Part shown: piece after piece, positions 7,229 through 14,967 of the stretch
How positions within the stretch are numbered: position 1 is the first letter of the stretch
Layout of the letters: every line of letters starts with the position of its first letter
Assembly: GCA_024280485.1 (NCBI GenBank)
Contig: JAJRQB010000070.1
Span: 1-42,262 of the forward strand
Origin: Deltaproteobacteria bacterium
GTDB lineage: Bacteria > Desulfobacterota > Desulfuromonadia > Desulfuromonadales > Geopsychrobacteraceae
DNA length: 42,262 bases
Reading direction: 5' to 3'
Notes under the pieces: generated by a model
Told to the model about the DNA's origin: nothing
What the model saw: the letters and a program-made list of their open reading frames with translations, nothing else
Databases searched by the model: none
Position numbers and translations under genes: made by a program

Positions 7229-8590
7229 ATGAAAGCGGTTTTCACCGATGCCCGCGAAGCCTTAAAAGGGCTGACCCAAGACAAGATGACCATTGCCGCC
7301 GGGGGCTTCGGCCTCTGCGGCATCCCCGAACAGCTGATCATCGCCCTGCGTGACAGCGGTGCCAGGGAGCTGACCGTGGTCAGCAACAATGCCGGGGTTG
7401 ACGATTTCGGTCTGGGGCTGCTCTTGCAGACCCGGCAGATCAAAAAGATGATCTCTTCCTATGTCGGCGAGAATGCCCTCTTCGAACAGCAGTATTTAAG
7501 CGGTGAACTGGAGCTGGAACTGACACCCCAAGGGACCCTGGCAGAGAAGTTGCGCGCCGGCGGCGCAGGCATCCCGGCCTTCTACACCCGCACCGGCTAC
7601 GGCACCCTGCTAGCCGAGAACAAACCGACGGCCAGCTTCGGTGACAAGGACTATGTACTTGAAGAGAGTATCGTTACCGACCTTGCGGTGATCAAAGCAT
7701 GGCGCGCTGATAAAAGCGGCAACCTGCAGTTTCGCAAAACCGCGCTCAACTTCAATCCGCTCTGCGCCAAGGCGGGGCGTATCTGCGTGGTCGAAGTCGA
7801 AGAGATCTGCGAAACCGGCAGCCTCGATCCCGATCAAATCCACCTGAGCGGCAACTACTTCGACCGCATCCTGCTCAACCCGACGCCAACCAAGCCGATA
7901 GAACAACGCACCATCGCCGGAGCCACAACCTTAAAAGGCTTCAGCCCCAAACGCGAATGGATGGCCAAACGCGTAGCCAAGGAGTTCGCCGACGGCATGT
8001 ACGCCAACCTGGGGATCGGCATGCCGACCCTGGTCTCCAACTACCTGCCGGACGACATCCAGGTAGTCATGCAATCGGAAAACGGCCTGCTCGGCATCGG
8101 CCCCTTCCCGAGCGAAGAAGATCTCGACCCCGACCTGATAAATGCCGGCAAACAGACCATCAGCGAACAGCCGGGCAGCAGTTACTTCGACAGCGCCGAC
8201 TCCTTCGCCATGATCCGCGGCGGTCATATCGACCTCTCGGTCCTCGGCGCCATGCAGGTCTCTGCTCGCGGAGATCTCGCCAACTGGATGATCCCCGGTT
8301 CCATGGTCAAGGGTCCCGGTGGTGCCATGGACCTGGTCTCCGGGGTCAAAAAAATCATCATCATGATGGACCACTGCGCCAAGGACGGTTCGCCCAAGAT
8401 CCTCGAAGAATGCAACCTGCCGCTGACCGGCAAAAATGTCGTCGACCTGCTGGTCACCGATCTTGGTGTATTTGAGATTGATGCGGATAAAGGGCTGAAA
8501 TTGATTGAACTGGCGCCAGAATCGAGTTTGGAGCTGGTTAAGGAGAAGACCGGTTGCTCCTTCGCGGTTGCCGATGATCTAAAATCGTAA
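7229..8590 (+). CDS. Fused alpha-beta 3-oxoacid (acetoacetate-type) CoA-transferase
   Basis: A 453-residue family I CoA-transferase that would move CoA between an acyl-CoA donor (succinyl- or acetyl-CoA) and a 3-oxo acid such as acetoacetate. The alpha half (residues ~1-215) begins with the glycine-rich [12 protein letters not shown]. The beta half (from ~235) contains [10 protein letters not shown], whose Glu (residue 284) is the expected covalent catalytic residue, and [10 protein letters not shown]. In most bacteria the two halves are separate genes; here they are one frame, as in mitochondrial SCOT. CTGGAG (7217-7222) lies 6 nt before the ATG. It is the third gene in the gntR-aminotransferase group, separated by a hairpin. 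Ketone-body or branched-chain/aromatic amino acid breakdown are plausible roles. Confidence 0.92.
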   Translation: MKAVFTDAREALKGLTQDKMTIAAGGFGLCGIPEQLIIALRDSGARELTVVSNNAGVDDFGLGLLLQTRQIKKMISSYVGENALFEQQYLSGELELELTPQGTLAEKLRAGGAGIPAFYTRTGYGTLLAENKPTASFGDKDYVLEESIVTDLAVIKAWRADKSGNLQFRKTALNFNPLCAKAGRICVVEVEEICETGSLDPDQIHLSGNYFDRILLNPTPTKPIEQRTIAGATTLKGFSPKREWMAKRVAKEFADGMYANLGIGMPTLVSNYLPDDIQVVMQSENGLLGIGPFPSEEDLDPDLINAGKQTISEQPGSSYFDSADSFAMIRGGHIDLSVLGAMQVSARGDLANWMIPGSMVKGPGGAMDLVSGVKKIIIMMDHCAKDGSPKILEECNLPLTGKNVVDLLVTDLGVFEIDADKGLKLIELAPESSLELVKEKTGCSFAVADDLKS

Positions 8591-8663
8591 CCTGCAGGAG
8601 CCATTAGCGTAATCTGTAATGAGTTAACGGATCTCCGGCATCAACACCCCTGACACTCACCGG

Positions 8664-8742
8664 AAACTTAAATACAATACTTGTTAATTTAAGTTTTCTC
8701 CAGTAACCTTAAACAAGAAATCATCTTATTTAAGGTTACTGG
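8664..8742. promoter_or_regulatory. Two inverted repeats in front of the fic gene
   Basis: The first repeat pairs AAACTTAAAT (8664-8673) with ATTTAAGTTT (8687-8696). The second pairs CCAGTAACCTTAAA (8700-8713) with TTTAAGGTTACTGG (8729-8742), only 9 nt before the fic ATG. No T run follows either. All arms share a CTTAAA core, consistent with an operator for one regulator (possibly autoregulation), or with an RNA structure hiding the fic start region. Confidence 0.65.
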
Positions 8743-8751
8743 ATTATTAAT

Positions 8752-9948
8752 ATGCGGAAAAAAGATCTCTCTCCAACTCGCCAAAAACTACTCGTCCCCG
8801 CTGAAGGCTATTCCGGCGCACAGGCCCTTATCCCGCCACCAACACCGCATAAACTGGCACTTACGGGAGACTACAGGAACAAGCTAAGTCGTGCCCATAA
8901 AGCACTAGACCTACTGGAAGAGGTATCAGCCCGACTTCCCAATCCAGATCTCATTACCAGGACAGCTGATCGCCGCGAAGCAGTGCGCAGCAGTCAGATC
9001 GAAGGCACCAGTTCGGATATGAACGATTTGCTGACTTATGAGGCAACGGGTAGTGATGCAGGAATGCCACCAGATGTCCGCGCCACCAGAAACTATGTAG
9101 TGGCACTTGAGGAAGGACTAAATAAGGTTCGGGAGGCTGGAGCCCCAGCGATTGATGGTTGCCTGATAAAGGAAATCCACTCGCGCCTGATGAACGGAGT
9201 AGATTACAGCGGGACACCCGGACAGTTCAGGGATAAGCAAAACTGGATCGGAGGGGGTGGAAACATCTATAATGCCCGCCTTGTCCCTCCACCGCACACA
9301 CATGTACCTGCCTGTATGGATGATCTGGAAACATTGCTCCAGTATTCCGCTTCAGAAGAGGACCAAAAGGTTCTCTCGATTGTGATTCGGATGGCAATAG
9401 CGCATGTACAATTCGAGAGCATCCACCCCTTCATTGATGGAAACGGCCGGGTAGGTAGGATCTTACTCCCTTTGATGTTGGCGGCCGAGGGGTATCCTCC
9501 GGTTTACCTGGCAGGCTACCTGAAAGATAATCAGCGGGAGTATTATGATTTGCTTGCTGGGGTCCAGCTTAAAGACGAGTGGGCCGATTGGGTTAGTTTC
9601 TTTGCCCTTGGTGTGGAATCCGCAGCTCAGGAATCAATAAGAACAGGTCTTGCGCTAGAAAGGGTCTTGGTAAAGTGGAAAAAGTCGGTATCCGAACTTG
9701 GATTAAGATCCCACTCTATCCTGCACAAGTTCCCGGAACTCATGATTGGCACCCCGGTTTTGACGGTCCACCAAGCCAAGGATGCATTAAAAACTTCGTT
9801 TCCATCGGCCAGCGCAGCCTTGGCGCAATTAGAGAAAATGGGGATACTGGCTCGAACAAACGAATATCGTCGCAACAGAGTTTTCGTCGCGAAAGAGGTC
9901 ATCGATATCCTCAATCGGCCGTCAGGTGGAGAGGATATCGACTTATAG
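8752..9948 (+). CDS. Fic domain AMP-transferase, class II (N-terminal inhibitory helix)
   Basis: A 398-residue enzyme expected to transfer AMP from ATP onto protein hydroxyl groups. The catalytic motif HPFIDGNGRVGR starts at His225 and is intact. The inhibitory motif (S/T)xxxE(G/N) is present as SSQIEG (S80, E84, G85) in the N-terminal Fic_N region, marking a self-inhibited class II protein similar to Shewanella SoFic. The last ~90 residues (ALKTSFPSASAALAQLEKMGIL) look like a winged helix, suggesting DNA or partner binding. There is no adjacent antitoxin gene, consistent with inhibition in cis. It is monocistronic, preceded by a pair of inverted repeats and followed by a bidirectional terminator. 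The ATG at 8752 has no obvious strong Shine-Dalgarno sequence; the preceding inverted repeat occupies that position. Confidence 0.93.
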   Translation: MRKKDLSPTRQKLLVPAEGYSGAQALIPPPTPHKLALTGDYRNKLSRAHKALDLLEEVSARLPNPDLITRTADRREAVRSSQIEGTSSDMNDLLTYEATGSDAGMPPDVRATRNYVVALEEGLNKVREAGAPAIDGCLIKEIHSRLMNGVDYSGTPGQFRDKQNWIGGGGNIYNARLVPPPHTHVPACMDDLETLLQYSASEEDQKVLSIVIRMAIAHVQFESIHPFIDGNGRVGRILLPLMLAAEGYPPVYLAGYLKDNQREYYDLLAGVQLKDEWADWVSFFALGVESAAQESIRTGLALERVLVKWKKSVSELGLRSHSILHKFPELMIGTPVLTVHQAKDALKTSFPSASAALAQLEKMGILARTNEYRRNRVFVAKEVIDILNRPSGGEDIDL

Positions 9949-10029
9949 CCGCCGCCCCCTGTGTCAGCATAGTTGTCTCGAATATGATTTACAGCAAATT
10001 TCACTTGCCTAAAGAGTTTTGAGCTAAAA

Positions 10030-10064
10030 AAATACCCTCTCAGCAATTTGCAGAGAGGGTATTT
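10030..10064. terminator. Bidirectional terminator between fic and lysE-type gene
   Basis: AAATACCCTCTC (10030-10041) pairs with GAGAGGGTATTT (10053-10064), a 12-bp stem flanked by A residues on the left and T residues on the right. It can end both the rightward fic and the leftward exporter transcripts. Confidence 0.85.
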
Positions 10065-10109
10065 CAAACACTTTAAGCCTGGGTCCAAGGCGCCATTATT
10101 ACCTTCTGA

Positions 10110-10748
10110 TTATTCCTGACTTGCGGTCGCAAGAAAGACACCGGAACCGACAAAAGCGCTACCAAACACTTTGTCCATAAAACCGGGCAATTTAATCCGC
10201 GCAGAACCCATCTTTGCCCTCTCCGCCATCAACCCAAAGCCGAACAGACAGAGAAGCGACAGGAACATGAAGGTCAGAATCAGGATGGTGAACTGCGGCA
10301 CCATCGCTCGATCGGGCTGAATAAACTGCGGGAAGAGTGCGGTGGTGAAGGCGATGGCTTTGGGGTTGGTGAGAGCCACCAACAGACCATTGACATACAG
10401 CTTCATAATATTTGGCCGACGTGCAACCTCGCTCTTGCCAGCGGTGCGGATCGTATTAAGGCCTAACCCCTTGCGCCAGAGTTTTACCCCCAGGAAAATC
10501 AAATAACAGGCCCCGACCAGCTTCACCGTAATAAATATCGGTGCCGAATGAAGAATGACTGCACTCAGTCCCAGAACCGAGAACAGCGACATAAAAAACA
10601 GGCCGGTTATGTTCCCAAGCATGGTGGCAACAGAATATTTTGTGCCGAAGGAAACGCTGTGCGTCGACACCAGCAGCGCTGCCGGCCCTGGGGTCAGGCA
10701 TGCGACCAGCGCAATCGAAGCGAAAATCAACCAACTGTCAAAAGCCAT
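10110..10748 (-). CDS. LysE/RhtB family amino acid exporter
   Basis: A 212-residue inner-membrane protein with about six hydrophobic segments. The N-terminus MAFDSWLIFASIALVACLTPGPAALL has the LysE/RhtB signature PGP in the first helix, and NGLLVALTNPKAIAFTTALFPQF is the conserved mid-protein NPK region. Members export homoserine, threonine, lysine or similar compounds by proton exchange. The substrate is not predictable here. It is a single gene, transcribed toward the fic terminator. Confidence 0.9.
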   Translation of the reverse strand: MAFDSWLIFASIALVACLTPGPAALLVSTHSVSFGTKYSVATMLGNITGLFFMSLFSVLGLSAVILHSAPIFITVKLVGACYLIFLGVKLWRKGLGLNTIRTAGKSEVARRPNIMKLYVNGLLVALTNPKAIAFTTALFPQFIQPDRAMVPQFTILILTFMFLSLLCLFGFGLMAERAKMGSARIKLPGFMDKVFGSAFVGSGVFLATASQE

Positions 10749-10818
10749 GAGACATACCTTTCACTAACAATCCATAAGTACAAATCATAACCTGATTTGA
10801 AGTAATCATCAACCCAAC

Positions 10819-10910
10819 CCTTCTCCATAAGGGAGAAGGTGGCCAAAGGCCGGATGAGGGGTATTTTGTGAGTTCCCCCCTCACCCTAGCCCTCTCCCTC
10901 ATGGAGAGGG
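10819..10910. repeat. REP-like inverted doublet (two hairpins)
   Basis: CCTTCTCC (10819-10826) with GGAGAAGG (10832-10839) forms one hairpin and CCCTCTCC (10890-10897) with GGAGAGGG (10903-10910) a second. Between them TGAGGGG (~10855-10861) can pair with CCCCTCA (~10876-10882). The two halves are inverted versions of one sequence, the layout of repetitive extragenic palindromes. The rest of the 10749-10949 gap holds the exporter promoter region and nothing else I recognise. Confidence 0.75.
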
Positions 10911-10949
10911 GACAAATTCAAGCAGGGCCCTCTTTTCAACAATTTCAGC

Positions 10950-11204
10950 CTATGCCCGTTTCACCCCATAGTCACTGGCCCAGTGATCAAAATCACTGAT
11001 CCTCGGCAGTTCGAGTCTATGCCCGGCGGGATGTGTTCCGGCCGCACGTAACAGCTCAACAACTACAGCACGCGATTTAAGCACCACCACAATCGCCCGC
11101 GCCGAAAAGCGCCCGCGATAGTCATGCCAGCGCGCCACAACCTGCTGCCCGACGGCCAGCTGCTGATCTTCAAGATGTTGCGAAAGAATTGGATCGGGAC
11201 CCAT
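10950..11204 (-). CDS. Small hypothetical protein downstream of glutamate dehydrogenase
   Basis: 84 residues, no signal peptide or membrane segment. The centre QQVVARWHDYRGRFSARAIVVVLKSRAVVVELL alternates hydrophobic and polar residues, suggesting a small beta-barrel, but I do not recognise a family. On the minus strand AAAGGA lies 9 nt before the ATG, and the start is 25 nt after the glutamate dehydrogenase stop, so the two genes are probably co-transcribed. The good ribosome-binding site and tight spacing argue that it is real. Confidence 0.62.
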   Translation of the reverse strand: MGPDPILSQHLEDQQLAVGQQVVARWHDYRGRFSARAIVVVLKSRAVVVELLRAAGTHPAGHRLELPRISDFDHWASDYGVKRA

Positions 11205-11229
11205 GTTTCGATTTCCTTTGAGCTATTAA

Positions 11230-14214
11230 TTAAACAAAGTGGCGCTGCAAATGGCCACTAAGAACCTGTTCGTATTCGGCATCGCGATCTTCCTGATAGA
11301 CCATCGATGATGCAATTTCACTCGCCAGAATAGCCGCTTGATACTTGGGCGGCAGTTGACCGATCCGCTTGCGGTAACGCGGGTTTTCCCGCAACAGGCG
11401 TGGCAGGTGAGCCAGCAAGGCCTTGCGGTAGAGCGGCTTGCTGCCCAGTTTCGGGTTCTGTTGAAAATAAGTGAACAGCCGCGCATAGTGAACATTGATC
11501 TCTTTCGAGAGCGCAGCCGAGATATCGGTATAACTGACCGTGCCGTCCAGTTCGGCATATCGTCTAAAGATCAGGCGTGCTTCATCGGCGGCGCGTTTTT
11601 CGAGGATCTCAAGCACATCACCGACGTACTCCTCCTTATTGGCGAAGAACTCCTTCTCATTCATCAGCAGGTTGGCAATGATCTCGTAGGAAGAGGAGAT
11701 GACGCCGCACTTGTTGGCCGAGGCATCGCGCATGATGACCACCCCGGCCTGCTGCAACAGATCACGCGCATCTGGGGTAATAAAGGAGTTGGCCCCCTCG
11801 ATAATCGCCTTGGCGCTCGGCTTGCCATCCGACAGAAACTGCTGCCAGTTTTCGGCATGAATCGTCTCGGGACGTCCACCGGCCGGGATAAACAGATCGG
11901 CCTCGACTTCGAAGATCAGGTTATTGAAGAGACGGTAAAACTCATCGACGGTGATCCATTCCTCGATCAGCTCATCACTACGCTTTGTCAGCTTGCGATA
12001 GAGCACACGCAGGCCGTCACGTTTGGTCTGACTGCGGAAAATCAGCATCCCACCATCATGCAGAGCCTGCGGATCGAACTGATCGATATCGCTCTTCAGC
12101 ACCACCTGTTTCAGTGCCTCATGATCGGCACCATCCGGATCGACCAGGGCACCGCTGCCGTCGAGGATCAGACGGATCTGCACCTGCGGGCAACGTTCTA
12201 ACAACAACCGCAGGCCGTTACCGGCGACATCACCGCCCGGTCCCCCGGTAATTTTGACGCTGAAGGGATCCTTGCGCGCATCGATACCGAGGTGTTCTAG
12301 AGTAATCTCGGCAAAACGGATCACCCCGGTCGAGGTCACACCGTACTCCTTGTGGTTGATCCCGAATTTCTTACTAGATATCACGCCAACCCCGAGCATA
12401 TAGCCGCGCTTCTCGGAAATTCGCGCGATCAGCTCGACCATCTCATCGTGCATGTTCTCATCGGGGCCGAGTTCGATCGGCTCATCCTCACCGTAATAAT
12501 CGACGACCCGTTTATCACGTGCAGTACCATCTTCGGTGACATAGATATCGAGAAAGGCCTGAATAAAGCCGTACTGCAGTTTATAGAGTCGTCGGGTGAC
12601 GGTTTCGGGATTATCAAGATCGGCGGCATCGAGCGCGACGACCATCTTCGAACCGCCCTCGTAGATATCCTTATTCTTCAGATGCTGGGTATGCGCCAGC
12701 ACGTAGTTCTCGCGGAAGAGAGTATTGGCACTGACGATATAGTCGTCGCGGTTTTTCGCCATCACCGTGCGCCAACCACCGCGGGCGATATCGGAGAAGC
12801 CGATGTGATAGCCGCAGCCGTGACGACCGAAGAAGAAGGTCACCCTAAAGGGGCGTTCCGGCGGCAGATCGGAGGTATGTTCGGCCCCCAGTTCATCGAG
12901 GTAGCCCGGTGCCAGACGGAAGGCCAACGCGTGCTTTTGGGGGACGAAGAAGTTGGTCTTCAGAGTATGACTGATAAAAAGCAGGCAACAGCGGAAGACT
13001 GTGCGTCGGATAGCATCCAGGTAGGCGTGGCCACTGTTGTAAACGCTGATCACCCGCGAAAGCTCGGTCAGCTCGCGCTCATAGTTTTCATCGCGACCTG
13101 GCAAATTCGGCTCGAAGCGCAAACGGAACAGGGCGACCAGCCGCAGGGTCATCTCAATATCGGCATCGAAGGCCGCTTCGACCTCCTGATAATCGAAGCG
13201 ATCAGGCTGGTTGTGCGCCAGAGTGGTATGACAAAAACCGACGAAAGCGTTGACCAGCGAAGCATCGACCCCAGTCAGATGCCCGGCGGTAACAAGCCGA
13301 TAGGTATCGCCCACGGTAGAAAGGATCTGGGTGTTAAAGAGTTCATGCTCGAGTTGATTATAGAGGAAACCATCCTTATCGAGCAGCTTGTTCCCCTCTC
13401 CATGCAGATAAAAGGTCCCGAGAAAATAGGGATGAGTCCCATTATGAATGGTCAGGCAGTAGGCGCGCTTGATGCCGAGACCGAGGCGCTGGTAGACCTC
13501 CATCACCTGCTGCAGAAAATCGAGCTGGGGTGGGTTACCGGCGGCGAACAAGATTCGATACTCGGGCTCGCCTTGAAGCTCTATTGCTGGTTCTGCGTCA
13601 AAATAGATTCCTCCACTCTGGACCGCTTGTTGATAGAGCCATAGAATCTGGGCAACACGGCGCGCGGGAGAAAAGCGCACATAGTTCTCGTTGTTGATCC
13701 AGAGCAGGCGAATCTCTTTATCAAAACGGGAAAAATCATACTTCGGATAATGTTCCTTAATGGCATTTTTGATTTCACGTTGCAAGCGCATCGGAATGCG
13801 TGGCTGACCAGCAGCATTTATCTCATCGGCCGTACGCCGGTCAAACTCGAAACGCTGCAATTCAAGTTCTTCGCCTATACCGGGAATCGGTCCGTAAGAA
13901 TGCGTGAATTGCGCATAAGAGATTTCACGTTCCCGCAGCAGGCGAAGGGTCTGATAAAGAGAACCCGGCTGATTCAGCCGGGCCAGGATCAAAGTTTTGT
14001 CCGTATCGCGCAATACGAGGCGCTTGTTGCGTTTCAGATAGGGCAATTGAATCGCCAGCGAGCCGATCGCTTCGGCCTCGTCATGCATGGTCACCGACAG
14101 ATAGGCATGCATCTGCTCCTGTATCCACTGCAGGTTAGCCCCCGCATCCAGACAGCGGGCCGTAATCGATTTTGAAACTTGGCGAAACCAACGCGATTTT
14201 TCTGTCTCAGTCAT
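11230..14214 (-). CDS. Large NAD-specific glutamate dehydrogenase (~115 kDa class)
   Basis: A 994-residue cytoplasmic enzyme deaminating glutamate to 2-oxoglutarate with NAD. The long N-terminal half (~1-430) is the regulatory extension of large GDHs. The catalytic core includes FSDIARGGWRTVMAKN, the substrate-lysine region GGSKMVVALD, GPDENMHDEMVELI and the NAD-binding KITGGPGGDVAGNGLRLL followed by LILDGSGALVDPDG. It is shorter than the 180-kDa bacterial class (~1600 residues) and matches the ~1000-residue group. A GAGG sequence lies 7 nt before the ATG on the minus strand. This suggests catabolic glutamate use, fitting the nearby aminotransferase. A long antisense frame (12352-13644) is a codon-bias shadow. 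Confidence 0.9.
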   Translation of the reverse strand: MTETEKSRWFRQVSKSITARCLDAGANLQWIQEQMHAYLSVTMHDEAEAIGSLAIQLPYLKRNKRLVLRDTDKTLILARLNQPGSLYQTLRLLREREISYAQFTHSYGPIPGIGEELELQRFEFDRRTADEINAAGQPRIPMRLQREIKNAIKEHYPKYDFSRFDKEIRLLWINNENYVRFSPARRVAQILWLYQQAVQSGGIYFDAEPAIELQGEPEYRILFAAGNPPQLDFLQQVMEVYQRLGLGIKRAYCLTIHNGTHPYFLGTFYLHGEGNKLLDKDGFLYNQLEHELFNTQILSTVGDTYRLVTAGHLTGVDASLVNAFVGFCHTTLAHNQPDRFDYQEVEAAFDADIEMTLRLVALFRLRFEPNLPGRDENYERELTELSRVISVYNSGHAYLDAIRRTVFRCCLLFISHTLKTNFFVPQKHALAFRLAPGYLDELGAEHTSDLPPERPFRVTFFFGRHGCGYHIGFSDIARGGWRTVMAKNRDDYIVSANTLFRENYVLAHTQHLKNKDIYEGGSKMVVALDAADLDNPETVTRRLYKLQYGFIQAFLDIYVTEDGTARDKRVVDYYGEDEPIELGPDENMHDEMVELIARISEKRGYMLGVGVISSKKFGINHKEYGVTSTGVIRFAEITLEHLGIDARKDPFSVKITGGPGGDVAGNGLRLLLERCPQVQIRLILDGSGALVDPDGADHEALKQVVLKSDIDQFDPQALHDGGMLIFRSQTKRDGLRVLYRKLTKRSDELIEEWITVDEFYRLFNNLIFEVEADLFIPAGGRPETIHAENWQQFLSDGKPSAKAIIEGANSFITPDARDLLQQAGVVIMRDASANKCGVISSSYEIIANLLMNEKEFFANKEEYVGDVLEILEKRAADEARLIFRRYAELDGTVSYTDISAALSKEINVHYARLFTYFQQNPKLGSKPLYRKALLAHLPRLLRENPRYRKRIGQLPPKYQAAILASEIASSMVYQEDRDAEYEQVLSGHLQRHFV

Positions 14215-14290
14215 TAGATATCCTCTTTGATATCGAAAAGCCTATGGATGGAACTGAAGAACTTCAAAGAATATTCATGCCCAATAATTC

Positions 14291-14340
14291 AAAAAAATAC
14301 AAAAGAAACCCGTTTCAAGACATACTCGAAAACGGGTTTC
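14291..14340 (-). terminator. Terminator of the TRAP-uspA operon
   Basis: GAAACCCGTTT (14305-14315) pairs with AAACGGGTTTC (14330-14340). Read leftward the stem is followed by T-rich sequence (complement of the A-rich 14291-14304). It lies 111 nt after the uspA stop. The remaining bases to 14450 show nothing I recognise. Confidence 0.82.
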
Positions 14341-14450
14341 TTGATCAATCAAACTGAACCCTGCAGGCCCAGTACAAAAAGCCGTAACATTTATCCAGCC
14401 TTGCCGTAAGAACTCTTTTGTCCTTTAGGCAGGGAAGAACTCTCATAAAT

Positions 14451-14945
14451 TCAGTGACCCACGAGTGGCGGAACAGTCACCACAACCCGGTGTGATTTAC
14501 GCAGAATTTTTTCTGCCACGCTGCCTAAAAAGGCATAATGCAATCGCCCTTTACTGTGACTGCCCAGAACGATCATATCAACGTCCAGACGGTCTGCAAC
14601 GCTTAAAATCATCGGTACGGGCTCGCCATGGTGTACTTCTATCTGTGGAGAATGTTCCAGATCAGCCTTCATCAACTCGGTTTCGCCGCGCAGAATCACG
14701 TCAAGCTGTTCGCGGGTCTGTTCCGCCAGGCTCGCCTCGTTGGTTGCATTCAATTTTGCCAGTTGGTCCGGGCCCATTGCCAGAGCAACCATATTGAGCA
14801 CTGCGGTGTCCACTGTCGGCATGACATGCAGAATATGCACCTGAGCATCGAATTTCACGCCAAGCTCGAGTGCATAACGGATGACATTTGAAGACTCTTT
14901 GCTTAAATCTTTGGCAACAAGAATACGTTTTAAATTAATCGACAT
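14451..14945 (-). CDS. UspA family universal stress protein, TRAP-associated
   Basis: A 164-residue single Usp domain. It starts MSINLKRILVAKDLSKESSNVIRYALELG and ends with the nucleotide-binding motif GSHSKGRLHYAFLGSVAEKIL (G-x2-G-x9-G-S type), so it should bind ATP. It begins 22 nt after the TRAP permease stop and shares its terminator, so it is the last gene of that operon. A Usp protein (TeaD) encoded with the ectoine TRAP transporter TeaABC modulates uptake in Halomonas. By analogy this one may tune the TAXI-TRAP system. The ATP-binding assignment is strong; transporter control is inference from position. Confidence 0.9.
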   Translation of the reverse strand: MSINLKRILVAKDLSKESSNVIRYALELGVKFDAQVHILHVMPTVDTAVLNMVALAMGPDQLAKLNATNEASLAEQTREQLDVILRGETELMKADLEHSPQIEVHHGEPVPMILSVADRLDVDMIVLGSHSKGRLHYAFLGSVAEKILRKSHRVVVTVPPLVGH

Positions 14946-14967
14946 GTCATTCTCCCTTTCAACTCAA

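Noticed and set aside
12352-13644. 430-codon open frame antisense to the glutamate dehydrogenase gene
   Set aside because: It mirrors a strongly coding frame on the other strand, shows no family motif and has no ribosome-binding site; a codon-bias shadow.
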